DNA of 24,583 nucleotides from CAYRGE01 sp964423985 (lineage in GTDB: Bacteria; Patescibacteriota; Minisyncoccia; Phycocordibacterales; CAYRGE01), in NCBI GenBank assembly GCA_964423985.1, contig CAYRGE010000006.1:1-24583 (forward strand). Reading direction: 5' to 3'. The notes beneath the pieces were generated by a model that saw only the letters and a program-made list of their open reading frames with translations, was not told the DNA's origin and did not search any database. A program made the translations under genes and the position numbers. Positions 14,049-21,878 of the stretch are shown piece after piece (the first letter of the stretch is position 1; each line of letters begins with the position of its first letter).

Positions 14049-14762
14049 ATGGCAACACTTGCATTTGATATTGAAACAATAGGAGAAGATTTTGACTCGC
14101 TTGATGAAACAACCCAAGAAGTAATTACTCATTGGATTAAAAAAGAATCATACAGCGACAAGGAGTATAAAATAGCATTAAAAGAAGTAAAAGAAGGGCT
14201 AGGTTTTTCTCCTCTAACAGGTGAGATTGTAGCAATTGGAGTTCTTGATGTGGAAAAAGATAAAGGAGTTGTTTATTTTCAGGCACCTGGAGAAACAATA
14301 AAGGAGTTTGAAAAAGACGGAATTACATTCAAGGCAATGAGCGAGAAAGAAATGCTAAAAGGTTTTTGGGAGGGCATAAAGCAATATGACAAGTTTGTGA
14401 GTTTTAATGGAAGAGGTTTTGATGTTCCATTTATAACAACAAGGTCTGCTGTGAATAATATAAAGCCAACTAAAGACTTGATGTCTAATAGGTATTTAAA
14501 TATACAAAAATTTGGAGCTAAGCATATTGATTTACTTGATCAACTCAGCTATTATGGTGCAGTAAGAAAGAAAGGCAGTTTGCATTTATGGGCAAGAGCA
14601 TTTGGTATTGAAAGCCCCAAAGCAGGCGGTGTTACTGGTGACGATGTCGGAGCTCTTTTTAGGGAAAAAAGATATAAAGATATTGCATTGTATAATGTTC
14701 GAGATATTAGGGCAACAAAAGAACTATATGAAAAATGGGTAGAGTATTTCTGTTTTGCATAG
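14049..14762 (+). CDS. 3'-5' exonuclease, PolB-exonuclease-like (DEDDy)
   Basis: A stand-alone nuclease domain of 237 residues, related to the proofreading domain of family B DNA polymerases (predicted-exonuclease family, Pfam DNA_pol_B_exo2 type). ExoI motif FDIET gives D7 and E9; ExoII is SFNGRGFDVPF with N120 and D125; ExoIII is YNVRD with Y215 and D219, so all four DEDD acids and the tyrosine are present. HIDLLDQL (159-166) is typical of the family. It probably trims single-stranded DNA 3' ends in repair; the substrate is inferred. The ATG lies 6 bp after the kinase stop, so the two are probably one transcript, though no functional link is known. No Shine-Dalgarno. Confidence 0.88.
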   Translation: MATLAFDIETIGEDFDSLDETTQEVITHWIKKESYSDKEYKIALKEVKEGLGFSPLTGEIVAIGVLDVEKDKGVVYFQAPGETIKEFEKDGITFKAMSEKEMLKGFWEGIKQYDKFVSFNGRGFDVPFITTRSAVNNIKPTKDLMSNRYLNIQKFGAKHIDLLDQLSYYGAVRKKGSLHLWARAFGIESPKAGGVTGDDVGALFREKRYKDIALYNVRDIRATKELYEKWVEYFCFA

Positions 14763-14848
14763 TTCTTTTTGAATTATAAAAATTATACAGTTGTGTAGAT
14801 TTTTGTTAAAATAGATGTTGTTTAAGATAAAATAAAAAAATAAATTAT

Positions 14849-15085
14849 ATGATTAAAGATTTTTTGATTAAAAAAATGTTGAAGGCAAAGTTAGGCAAGA
14901 GTATTCCAGATTCTGAAATTGATAAAGTGGTTGCTCTTGTAAAAGAAAATCCTGCGCTTTTTCAGAAAATAGGAAATGAAATTCAGGAAAAAATAAAACA
15001 AGGCAAAAACCAACAAACAGCAACAATGGAAGTTATGACTGCACATAAAGACGAGCTTCAAAAATTAAATTTGCCCACAAAATAG
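14849..15085 (+). CDS. Small helical hypothetical protein
   Basis: 78 residues, strongly charged and predicted almost wholly alpha-helical. It opens with an amphipathic basic helix (MIKDFLIKKMLKAKLGK), then PDSEIDKVVALVKENPALFQKIGNEIQEKIKQGKN in two helices, and ends with KDELQKLNLPTK. No signal peptide, membrane segment or metal motif is present. I do not know the function. Similar short helical proteins are common in Patescibacteria (impression, not checked). It has its own AT-rich leader with TAAGAT at 14823-14828, and ychF follows 101 bp later on the same strand. Codon use resembles its neighbours, supporting a real gene. Confidence 0.7.
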   Translation: MIKDFLIKKMLKAKLGKSIPDSEIDKVVALVKENPALFQKIGNEIQEKIKQGKNQQTATMEVMTAHKDELQKLNLPTK

Positions 15086-15186
15086 GTAAAAAAATAAAGA
15101 TAAAATCAGTTCGTTTTTTGCTAGTCAAATAAACATAGTTAGTCTGGTATATAATTATTAAGAGTTTTCAAATAACAATAATCACT

Positions 15187-16287
15187 ATGTCTCTATCAAT
15201 AGGTATTGTTGGCTTGCCAAATGTAGGCAAGTCTACGCTTTTTAATGCGTTAACAGAGAAATCTGTTCCTGCAGAAAATTATCCATTTTGCACAATAGAC
15301 CCATCAGTGGGTATTGTTTTTGTGCCAGACGAGCGACTTGGTGCGTTAAGTTTTTTATCTAAATCAGAAAAAACAATTCCTGCAGTAGTTGAATTTGTTG
15401 ACATTGCGGGGTTGGTAAAAGGGGCAGCAGAAGGGGAAGGTTTGGGAAATAAATTTCTTGCAAACATACGAGAAGTAGATGCAATTGCTGAAGTTGTGCG
15501 AATATATGAAGACGAAAAATTAATTCATGTAAGTGGACAGATTGACCCTATGAGTGATATAGAAGTTATAAACTTAGAGCTTGTTTTGGCAGATATTGAT
15601 ACAACAGCAAAAAGAATTAAAGGAATTGAAAAAGATGTTAAAAAGGGGGATAAAGACGCTGTTTTTGAAAAGGCAACATTGGAAAAACTAGAGACTGCTT
15701 TAATAAGCGGAAAGCTGGCCAAGACAATTAATTTTGACGAAAAAGAAGAAGATGTTGTTAGGGCAATTCATTTATTAACAATGAAGCCTATTTTATATGT
15801 GTTAAATAAAAAAACAGGAGGGTTGAACCTTGATGAATTAAATGATGATAGATTTTTGAAGCTTAAGAAATTTCTAGATAACACCAACTCTTCATGGGTT
15901 ATTGTTGATGCAAAAACAGAGGGTGAGTTTATAGGTCTTGACGCAGAAGAGAAGATACTACTCAAAGAAGAGCTGGGTGTTAAGAAAGAATCAGATGTTG
16001 ATGCCTTAATCAAGAAAAGCTATGAAATGCTTGGATTAATTACTTTTTTTACGACAGGGCAAGACGAAACTCGTGGTTGGACAATAAAAAAGGATTCCAC
16101 TGCTCCAGTAGCTGGATCTGCTATACATTCTGATTTTCGTGAGAAGTTTATTAGGGCAGAGGTTGTTGACTCAAAAACATTACTTAAGGTTGGCTCACAT
16201 ACCACTGCTCGTGAAAAAGGACTGCTTCGTATTGAGGGGAAAAATTACATTGTTAAAGATGGAGATGTAATAGAGTTTAGAATATAA
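15187..16287 (+). CDS. ychF: Redox-regulated P-loop NTPase YchF (Obg family)
   Basis: A universally conserved OBG-family NTPase that binds ribosomes; characterised members prefer ATP to GTP. The 366 residues contain G1 GLPNVGKS (9-16), ENYPFCTIDPSVGIVFVPDERL, the G3 region VDIAGLVKGAAEGEGLGNKFLANIRE, and a G4 position reading NKKT in place of NKxD, consistent with relaxed base specificity. A coiled-coil insertion sits at about 125-205, and the C-terminal TGS domain begins near 280 and ends DGDVIEFRI. An extended -10 (TGG before TATATAAT, ending 15155) precedes the ATG by about 31 bp; no Shine-Dalgarno. It converges with the PHP gene, with a 40-bp gap. Confidence 0.97.
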   Translation: MSLSIGIVGLPNVGKSTLFNALTEKSVPAENYPFCTIDPSVGIVFVPDERLGALSFLSKSEKTIPAVVEFVDIAGLVKGAAEGEGLGNKFLANIREVDAIAEVVRIYEDEKLIHVSGQIDPMSDIEVINLELVLADIDTTAKRIKGIEKDVKKGDKDAVFEKATLEKLETALISGKLAKTINFDEKEEDVVRAIHLLTMKPILYVLNKKTGGLNLDELNDDRFLKLKKFLDNTNSSWVIVDAKTEGEFIGLDAEEKILLKEELGVKKESDVDALIKKSYEMLGLITFFTTGQDETRGWTIKKDSTAPVAGSAIHSDFREKFIRAEVVDSKTLLKVGSHTTAREKGLLRIEGKNYIVKDGDVIEFRI

Positions 16288-16327
16288 ATTATTTACCAAC
16301 CTTTTTGCATTACAGAACAGCCTTTAA

Positions 16328-17029
16328 TTAATTACTGGGTTTGTCGTTAAGTAAAAACCACAAAGATTTTGGGAATAGTTCGGTTAGTAGTTTTCTTGGA
16401 GAAGTTGTGTTTTTGTAGTCGTGTTTTTTTATTGCATCAAAAAAAGAAACCGCGGTTTGTTCTTTTGCTTCAACGGTCACATAGTTTTTGTTAATAAAAT
16501 CAAAAAAATGAGTGTCAGAGGTTGCAATATATGGCTTATTGTGTTTTTTTGCAACTTTCTCTGCTTTTTTATTAAGGTTAAAAAAATATGAATAAAACCA
16601 CGAAAGTTCAATAGCATCAAAAAGATCTATGTATTTTTCAAGATTATCAAACAAGCTAAGTGTTCTGTGAAAATATGGATGTGGTGCGAGTATAAATATT
16701 TCTGGGTGCTCTTTTTTGAATTTAATAAGGTCACTAAAAGTGCGAACAGTTTCTGCACTTTTGGGAGAGTTTAAAATAACAACATGGCTTAGTGTTTTTG
16801 ATGTTTTGTGATTGTAAATATTTGCTTCAATACCAGGGATTAATAACATTCCTTTTGATTTTGCATATTCAATATCACTGGTTGTGCAAACGCAAACTCC
16901 GTGACAGGTTACAGCTAGAACATTAAAACCTAAAGATACAAAACGATCAACACCATCTTTAATTGTGTAATCTAAATTGTGATGAGGATCTTCGGCGGCA
17001 TGAAAATGTAGATTTGCCTTAAGCTTCAT
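16328..17029 (-). CDS. PHP-domain metal-dependent phosphoesterase
   Basis: The 233-residue PHP (polymerase and histidinol phosphatase) superfamily protein has the metal-binding set in order: NLHFHAAE (H8, H10), TCHG (H43), PGIEA (E68), LSHVV (H82), APHPY (H117) and SDTH (D172, H174). All the ligands for a multinuclear metal centre are present, so it is probably an active phosphoesterase. The family covers histidinol phosphatases, nucleotide phosphatases and others; none can be chosen here. No DNA polymerase domain is attached. The start is followed directly by conserved sequence; upstream lies a perfect 16-bp tandem duplication and no Shine-Dalgarno. The same-strand gene 17149-17727 is 119 bp upstream but separated by a terminator. 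Confidence 0.88.
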   Translation of the reverse strand: MKLKANLHFHAAEDPHHNLDYTIKDGVDRFVSLGFNVLAVTCHGVCVCTTSDIEYAKSKGMLLIPGIEANIYNHKTSKTLSHVVILNSPKSAETVRTFSDLIKFKKEHPEIFILAPHPYFHRTLSLFDNLEKYIDLFDAIELSWFYSYFFNLNKKAEKVAKKHNKPYIATSDTHFFDFINKNYVTVEAKEQTAVSFFDAIKKHDYKNTTSPRKLLTELFPKSLWFLLNDKPSN

Positions 17030-17030
17030 T

Positions 17031-17062
17031 GTTGTGATTGATTAGTGTTGTGATTGATTAGT
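17031..17062 (-). repeat. 16-bp perfect tandem duplication in the PHP gene leader
   Basis: GTTGTGATTGATTAGT occurs twice head to tail (17031-17046, 17047-17062), beginning 1 bp upstream of the start codon. On the coding strand each unit reads ACTAATCAATCACAAC. It may be a recent slippage or duplication event, or a paired regulator site. Confidence 0.85.
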
Positions 17063-17107
17063 CTTGTAAAATAAATAAATTGTTTATGTTTGAGAGTTTA
17101 ACATATA

Positions 17108-17136
17108 AAAATGCGTGCCTTGAAAACAAGACACGC
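17108..17136 (-). terminator. Terminator of the phosphatidyltransferase gene
   Basis: GCGTGCCTTG (17113-17122) pairs with CAAGACACGC (17127-17136) with one C/A mismatch around an AAAA loop. On the reverse strand ATTTTTATAT follows. It ends the gene at 17149-17727 before the PHP gene. Confidence 0.75.
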
Positions 17137-17148
17137 AAAAACATGATT

Positions 17149-17727
17149 TTACTTTTTTGTTACCACATTGTCTTGTTCAGTAGAAACAAAAAAAACAATA
17201 GATGAAGATGTTGCCATTGTGAATATAAGTATATTCACAGAAACAATTGGGAATATCCAAAAATCCCAATAGGTCTGGCAAATAAAAATCATACCGCAGA
17301 CAATGTGTACTACATGCCGCAACTTACTAAAAAGATGCGATGTGCTGAATCCTAGGAAACACCTCATAATAATACATGTTTCTACTAATATCAGCACTAC
17401 AAAGTACTCTATGGCAATCACACTGACTCCTTTAAGAAACAGCATATTTGCTACAACAACCAATCCTGCCAGTCTGTCACGAATTGGATCAATTATTTTT
17501 CCAATTCGTGTATGGTTGTTGTGTCTTCTTGCAGAGGCTCCATCTAATAAATCCGAAACTACTGCTCCGTAAAAAAATACCAACGGAGCTAAAAAAACAA
17601 TAAAACCTGTTGTAAACTGAAACGCATAAAATAATATTGCGATAATTCCTGATATTGTCCACGCATTTGCACGCGTAAGGTATTTATTATAAACGACCAC
17701 TTGCTTCTTGTTTTTTCTCCTACTCAT
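17149..17727 (-). CDS. CDP-alcohol phosphatidyltransferase family protein
   Basis: An integral membrane enzyme that transfers a phosphatidyl (or similar) group from a CDP-alcohol to an alcohol, as in phosphatidylglycerophosphate synthase. The complete signature is present: D59-x2-D62-G63-x2-A66-R67-x8-G76-x3-D80-x3-D84, within DLLDGASARR and GKIIDPIRDR. About six hydrophobic segments fill the 192 residues, after a basic N-terminus (MSRRKNKK). PgsA is a plausible identity, but the acceptor cannot be read from sequence. ATG 17727 is fixed by AAGGAGGTGG (17732-17741), the strongest Shine-Dalgarno in the window, in contrast to most neighbours. Ends at the terminator 17108-17136. Confidence 0.88.
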   Translation of the reverse strand: MSRRKNKKQVVVYNKYLTRANAWTISGIIAILFYAFQFTTGFIVFLAPLVFFYGAVVSDLLDGASARRHNNHTRIGKIIDPIRDRLAGLVVVANMLFLKGVSVIAIEYFVVLILVETCIIMRCFLGFSTSHLFSKLRHVVHIVCGMIFICQTYWDFWIFPIVSVNILIFTMATSSSIVFFVSTEQDNVVTKK

Positions 17728-17731
17728 CTCA

Positions 17732-17741
17732 CCACCTCCTT
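17732..17741 (-). promoter_or_regulatory. Strong Shine-Dalgarno sequence
   Basis: AAGGAGGTGG on the reverse strand, 4 nt before the phosphatidyltransferase ATG when counted from the last G (7 nt from GGAGG). It matches the anti-Shine-Dalgarno end of 16S rRNA almost fully and decides the start. Confidence 0.85.
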
Positions 17742-18062
17742 GTTTGTGGTATTTGTAATTTAAGGTGCATTCTTGTTTAATTGTTTAGTAACTTGCTCAT
17801 TAAAAAGAAAAATTGATTATATGGGCAAAAAACTAAACAACCTCAACATTTTTTTAATCTTTTAGAATAGTAGCACTTTTTATGGATTTTGTCTATGGTG
17901 CACATTGTGTAAATTGCATAAAAGAGGGTTTTGTGATAATATCTATTCCTGAGTGTAGCTTTTTTAGAGTTGCAATCCAAACAAAACAAATATCTGCGTA
18001 AGTCCCGTTTTTGTCTTTTGGCAAGTAACGGGTTTTGCGTTTAATGTGTTAAAATTATTATA
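17742..18062. other. Divergent intergenic region, no gene seen
   Basis: AT-rich sequence between the reverse-strand phosphatidyltransferase gene and murB. CCCGTT (18004-18009) pairs with AACGGG (18027-18032) before TTTT, a weak terminator-like hairpin flanked by GCG on both sides. It could belong to an unrecognised short RNA starting further left. No open frame looks coding. Confidence 0.4.
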
Positions 18063-18091
18063 TTGCATTATTGTCGTATTGTTATTATAAT
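18063..18091 (+). promoter_or_regulatory. Predicted murB promoter
   Basis: TTGCAT (18063-18068), 17 bp, TATAAT (18086-18091). It predicts transcription from about 18098, immediately before the long inverted repeat, giving an approximately 90-nt leader. Confidence 0.6.
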
Positions 18092-18102
18092 ACAGATGTT
18101 TG

Positions 18103-18175
18103 TGTATATATATGACTGGCGGTTGCACTCATAGATATTTGTTTGGAGTTCTGCTCTGCCAGTCATATATATACA
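18103..18175 (+). promoter_or_regulatory. Perfect 18-bp stem-loop in the murB leader
   Basis: TGTATATATATGACTGGC (18103-18120) is exactly mirrored by GCCAGTCATATATATACA (18158-18175) around a 37-nt loop; inside it ACTC and GAGT can pair. The structure starts about 5 nt from the predicted 5' end and ends 13 nt before the murB ATG. No U tract follows, so it is not a terminator. It may protect the mRNA 5' end or control access to the start codon. No Shine-Dalgarno lies in the 13-nt gap. Confidence 0.7.
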
Positions 18176-18188
18176 GAAATTACAGACC

Positions 18189-19217
18189 ATGAATTTTAGG
18201 GAAAACATATCATTAAAAAAACATACAACAATGCGAGTTGGTGGGCCAGCTCGTTATTTTTTTGAAACTAAAAATATTTCGGACATCAACGAAGCTGTTA
18301 TTTTTGCTCGTACTAACAACTTACCTATTTTCACACTGGGGGGCGGAACAAATACAATTTTTAGCGATGAAGGATTTTCAGGTGTTGTTATTGCTGTAAA
18401 AAACAAAGGTGTAATTATTGAAAACAAAAACAATAAGCAAGTGCGTGTTATTGTGGAAGCTGGAGAGGATCTTGATGTTGTTGTAGAAAAAACAGTTTTA
18501 AAAAACCTATATGGACTAGAAAACCTATCTCTTATTCCAGGAACAATTGGTGGTTGTGTTGTTCAAAACTCTGGTGCTTACGGAAAAGAAGTAAGCGAGT
18601 TTGTTGAGTGGGTGAAAGTGCTTAACACTAACACAATGCAGACACAAGTGTTGCTTGGTGATGAGTGTGAGTTTGGCTATCGCAATAGTATTTTCAAAAA
18701 AGAAGCTGGGAAAAATCTTATTGTTTTGAGTGTTTCGTTTTTGCTAAAAACAGAAAGTAATTTGTTTTTAGAATATGGAGACATAAAAAAACTTATGAAT
18801 AAAAATAACATAAAAAACCCAGAAATTAGAGACGCAAGAGATATTATAATAGAAATACGGAGGGATAAGTTTTTAGACATAGAAAAATTTGGTACAGCTG
18901 GCTCTTTTTTTAAAAACCCGGTTGTTAGTAAGGAGTATGCAAAAGAGCTTAAGGTTAGGTATGCAGATATGCCAGAGTATTATAGAGGAGAAAAATTTGT
19001 AATGCTGTCAGCTGGGTATTTAATTGACAATATTGGGTTTAAGGGCGTGATAGATGGCAGTGTTGGTACATATTGCAAGCACGCACTTATTTTATTAAAC
19101 CTAAAAAATGCAACCACAAAAGAATTGTTTTTATTTTCTGAAAAGATAAAAAAAGAAGTTAAAAACAAAACAGGAATTGTGCTTGAGGAAGAGGTTGTGT
19201 TTGTAAAAAATAAATGA
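18189..19217 (+). CDS. murB: UDP-N-acetylenolpyruvoylglucosamine reductase
   Basis: The flavoenzyme of peptidoglycan precursor synthesis that reduces UDP-GlcNAc-enolpyruvate to UDP-MurNAc with NADPH. The 342 residues contain the FAD-binding domain (HTTMRVGGPARYF, then LGGGTNTIFSD 50-60, LSLIPGTIGGCVVQNSGAYG 114-132), the substrate domain with FGYRNSIF (162-169), and GTAGSFFKNP (235-244) with S239, the proton donor. The C-terminal LEEEVVF carries the conserved glutamate. It is full length and resembles the longer MurB class. The ATG is 13 nt after the leader hairpin. No other mur genes are nearby. A terminator-like hairpin follows before secA. Confidence 0.97.
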   Translation: MNFRENISLKKHTTMRVGGPARYFFETKNISDINEAVIFARTNNLPIFTLGGGTNTIFSDEGFSGVVIAVKNKGVIIENKNNKQVRVIVEAGEDLDVVVEKTVLKNLYGLENLSLIPGTIGGCVVQNSGAYGKEVSEFVEWVKVLNTNTMQTQVLLGDECEFGYRNSIFKKEAGKNLIVLSVSFLLKTESNLFLEYGDIKKLMNKNNIKNPEIRDARDIIIEIRRDKFLDIEKFGTAGSFFKNPVVSKEYAKELKVRYADMPEYYRGEKFVMLSAGYLIDNIGFKGVIDGSVGTYCKHALILLNLKNATTKELFLFSEKIKKEVKNKTGIVLEEEVVFVKNK

Positions 19218-19225
19218 GTTAATAA

Positions 19226-19260
19226 AATAAATGGGACTAACTACCATTTATTCCATTTTT
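19226..19260 (+). terminator. murB terminator-like hairpin
   Basis: AATAAATGG (19226-19234) pairs with CCATTTATT (19244-19252) around a 9-nt loop, followed by CCATTTTT. AT-rich, moderate strength. Confidence 0.5.
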
Positions 19261-19330
19261 AATATAAAATTCTAAATCTAACACAATATCATTGTCTGTG
19301 GTTTTATAGCAATGACTTTGTTGTGTCTTG

Positions 19331-19339
19331 TGCTAAGAT
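19331..19339 (+). promoter_or_regulatory. Extended -10 promoter at secA
   Basis: TGC then TAAGAT (19334-19339) lies 9 bp before the secA ATG, so the transcript should start within a few bases of the start codon. The gene at 2209 has the same TAAGAT-9-ATG arrangement. Confidence 0.45.
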
Positions 19340-19348
19340 AATAATATT

Positions 19349-21868
19349 ATGCAAATTTTTAAGAAAATATTTGGAGACGAAAGTACAAAAGCGATAAAGA
19401 CAATGACTCCTGTTGTTGAGCGTATTAATGAACTTGAGTCTGAGATAGAAGGTCTTTCAGATGAATCTCTTAAAGGCAAAACAGAAAGCCTAAAGAAACG
19501 ATTAGCAGATGGCGAGGAGCTTGATGATATTTTACCAGAAGCATTTGCTTTGGTTCGTGAATCTGCAAAAAGAACATTGTCGCAACGACATTATGATGTT
19601 CAATTATTTGGAGGAATAGTGCTTCACCAAGGAGGCATAGCAGAGATGATGACAGGAGAAGGGAAAACGCTCGTTGCGACACTTCCTATTTACCTCAATG
19701 CACTTACAGGAAAAGGAGTACATGTTATTACTGTTAATGACTACTTATCTCGCAGAGATGCCGTGTGGATGGGTCAAATATACGCCCTCCTAGGACTTTC
19801 AGTGGGTGTTATCAATAGTGGTCCCGAGTCTTATTTATACGACTCAGGACATCAAGAAGCAGATAAAGAGCGTGACGAACTAGGTGTTTATAAAATTAAA
19901 TATGAATTTTTGCGTGAATGTACTCGCAAGGAGGCATACAATGCAGACATAACATATGGAACAAATAATGAGTTCGGTTTTGACTATCTACGAGACAACA
20001 TTGCATACTCAAAAGAGGCGTTGGTACAACGACTACCAGAAGACGGTGGACATAATTTTGCCATAGTTGATGAAATAGATTCAATACTAATTGACGAGGC
20101 ACGAACACCGTTAATTATTTCTGCTCCAGGTGAAGAGTCTGAGGATTTGTATGCAAAATTTGCTAAAATTGCTTCAGTGATGAAAGATACGGAAGATTAT
20201 GTTGTTGACGAGAAACTAAAAGCTGTTTCTATCACAGATGCTGGAATTACAAAAGCTGAGAAAACACTTGGTGTTGACAATATCTATACAGAGAAAGGAA
20301 TTAAATATGTTCACCATCTAGAAACAGCTATTAGGGCAATGGCTATTTTTAAAAAAGACAAGGAATATGTTGTTCGCGATGGAGAGGTGGTAATAGTTGA
20401 CGAGTTTACTGGACGCTTGCAACCAGGGAGACGATGGAGTCAGGGGTTGCACCAAGCAGTTGAAGCAAAAGAGGGTGTCTCTGTGCAAAAAGAGTCGCGC
20501 ACGATTGCATCAATTACATTTCAGAATTATTTTCGTAGCTATAAAAAACTTGCTGGAATGACGGGAACAGCATCAACCTCAAGCGAAGAGTTTCACAAAG
20601 TATATAGCTTGAATGTAATTACTATTCCAACAAACAAAAAATCAAAAAGAATAGATAGAAACGACCTCATTTTTCAGACGAACCAAGGTAAATTAAGCGC
20701 AATAGCAAAAAAAGTAAAAGAGTTAAATAAAAAAGGTCAACCAGTTTTGATTTGTACGGTATCAATTGAAAACAATGAAAAAGTGTCAAGATTTCTTTTA
20801 GCAGAAGGGGTATCCCACGAAATGCTTAATGCAAAAAACCATGAACGCGAAGGTCAAATTATTGCTCAAGCAGGTAGAGAGGGAGCTGTTACTATTGCGA
20901 CAAATATGGCTGGGCGTGGTGTTGATATTAAACTTGGCGGTATGCCTCAAAGTACTGAGTGTTATGAAAAAATTAAAAATCTAGGAGGTTTATTTGTTCT
21001 TGGCACAGAGAGGCACGAGGCTAGGAGGATTGACAACCAACTTCGTGGTCGCTCTGGAAGACAGGGCGACTCTGGTGAAACACAGTTCTTTGTTTCGCTT
21101 GAAGATAAGCTAATGCGTGTTTTTGCATCAGATATAATAAAAAAAATGATGGGGCGTTTTGGTATTTCTGAAGACCAGCCCATTGAAAACAAACTAATAA
21201 CTCGCTCTCTTGAGAGTGCGCAGACGAAAATTGAAGGTATGCATTTTGATTCGCGAAAACATATTCTTGATTACGATAATGTTATGAATCACCAGCGAGA
21301 ATATATTTATTCGCGTAGACGCGACTTGTTGCTTGGTGGTCACGAGTTGGTTGGTGGTTTTTTGAGTGAAGTTGCGGGAGACAATGAAGATAATAAAAAA
21401 ATAATAGAAGACAAAAAAAACACACTAGAGGAAACTGTTTTTTATGAAGTAGCAAGAAGAGTTGCATTACAAACAATGGATATGTTTTGGATGGATCATC
21501 TGGATGCTATGGATTACCTTCGTTCAAGTGTTGGGCTTCGTGCATATGGGCAACGAGATCCACTAGTTGAATACAAACAAGAAGGACTCAGGTTGTTTAA
21601 GGAGATGAAAGAAGGCATAAAAATACACATACTTGATACCTTGCCGAGAGTGAGTGTTGCAGTATCTGAAAAAGGAGAAGAGCGAGCCAAGAAGTTGTAC
21701 GACAGTGCTAAGCGTAGTGGTGGAGACGATGAGGATATGGAACAAAAAACACTGTCAAGGGAACGAAAAAAAGATGGAACAAAAATTGGACGTAACGATC
21801 CGTGTCCTTGCGGAGCAAAAAATACAAATGGAACTTATGTGAAATACAAACGCTGTCATGGTAAATAA
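19349..21868 (+). CDS. secA: Preprotein translocase ATPase SecA
   Basis: The motor that drives unfolded preproteins through SecYEG. The 839 residues show the N-terminal region ending with RHYDVQLFGGIVLHQGGIAEM, Walker A TGEGKT (102-107), VNDYLSRRDA, the DEAD-box-like VDEIDSILIDEARTPLIIS, the preprotein crosslinking domain, MTGTASTSSEEF, the second nucleotide-binding fold with TNMAGRGVDIKL and RIDNQLRGRSGRQGDSGE, the scaffold helix, and a C-terminal zinc finger with C819, C821, C836 and H837. The zinc finger is stretched: CPCGAKNTNG and so on, rather than CPCGSGKKYKxC, by several residues. Otherwise a normal SecA. First of three closely spaced genes, with 10 bp to the next. No Shine-Dalgarno. 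Confidence 0.98.
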   Translation: MQIFKKIFGDESTKAIKTMTPVVERINELESEIEGLSDESLKGKTESLKKRLADGEELDDILPEAFALVRESAKRTLSQRHYDVQLFGGIVLHQGGIAEMMTGEGKTLVATLPIYLNALTGKGVHVITVNDYLSRRDAVWMGQIYALLGLSVGVINSGPESYLYDSGHQEADKERDELGVYKIKYEFLRECTRKEAYNADITYGTNNEFGFDYLRDNIAYSKEALVQRLPEDGGHNFAIVDEIDSILIDEARTPLIISAPGEESEDLYAKFAKIASVMKDTEDYVVDEKLKAVSITDAGITKAEKTLGVDNIYTEKGIKYVHHLETAIRAMAIFKKDKEYVVRDGEVVIVDEFTGRLQPGRRWSQGLHQAVEAKEGVSVQKESRTIASITFQNYFRSYKKLAGMTGTASTSSEEFHKVYSLNVITIPTNKKSKRIDRNDLIFQTNQGKLSAIAKKVKELNKKGQPVLICTVSIENNEKVSRFLLAEGVSHEMLNAKNHEREGQIIAQAGREGAVTIATNMAGRGVDIKLGGMPQSTECYEKIKNLGGLFVLGTERHEARRIDNQLRGRSGRQGDSGETQFFVSLEDKLMRVFASDIIKKMMGRFGISEDQPIENKLITRSLESAQTKIEGMHFDSRKHILDYDNVMNHQREYIYSRRRDLLLGGHELVGGFLSEVAGDNEDNKKIIEDKKNTLEETVFYEVARRVALQTMDMFWMDHLDAMDYLRSSVGLRAYGQRDPLVEYKQEGLRLFKEMKEGIKIHILDTLPRVSVAVSEKGEERAKKLYDSAKRSGGDDEDMEQKTLSRERKKDGTKIGRNDPCPCGAKNTNGTYVKYKRCHGK

Positions 21869-21878
21869 TTAAAAAAAT

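Noticed and set aside
18103..18175. Reading the long inverted repeat as a miniature transposable element
   Set aside because: No target-site duplication flanks it (GTTTG and GAAAT), and its position fits a mRNA leader; copy number could not be checked.
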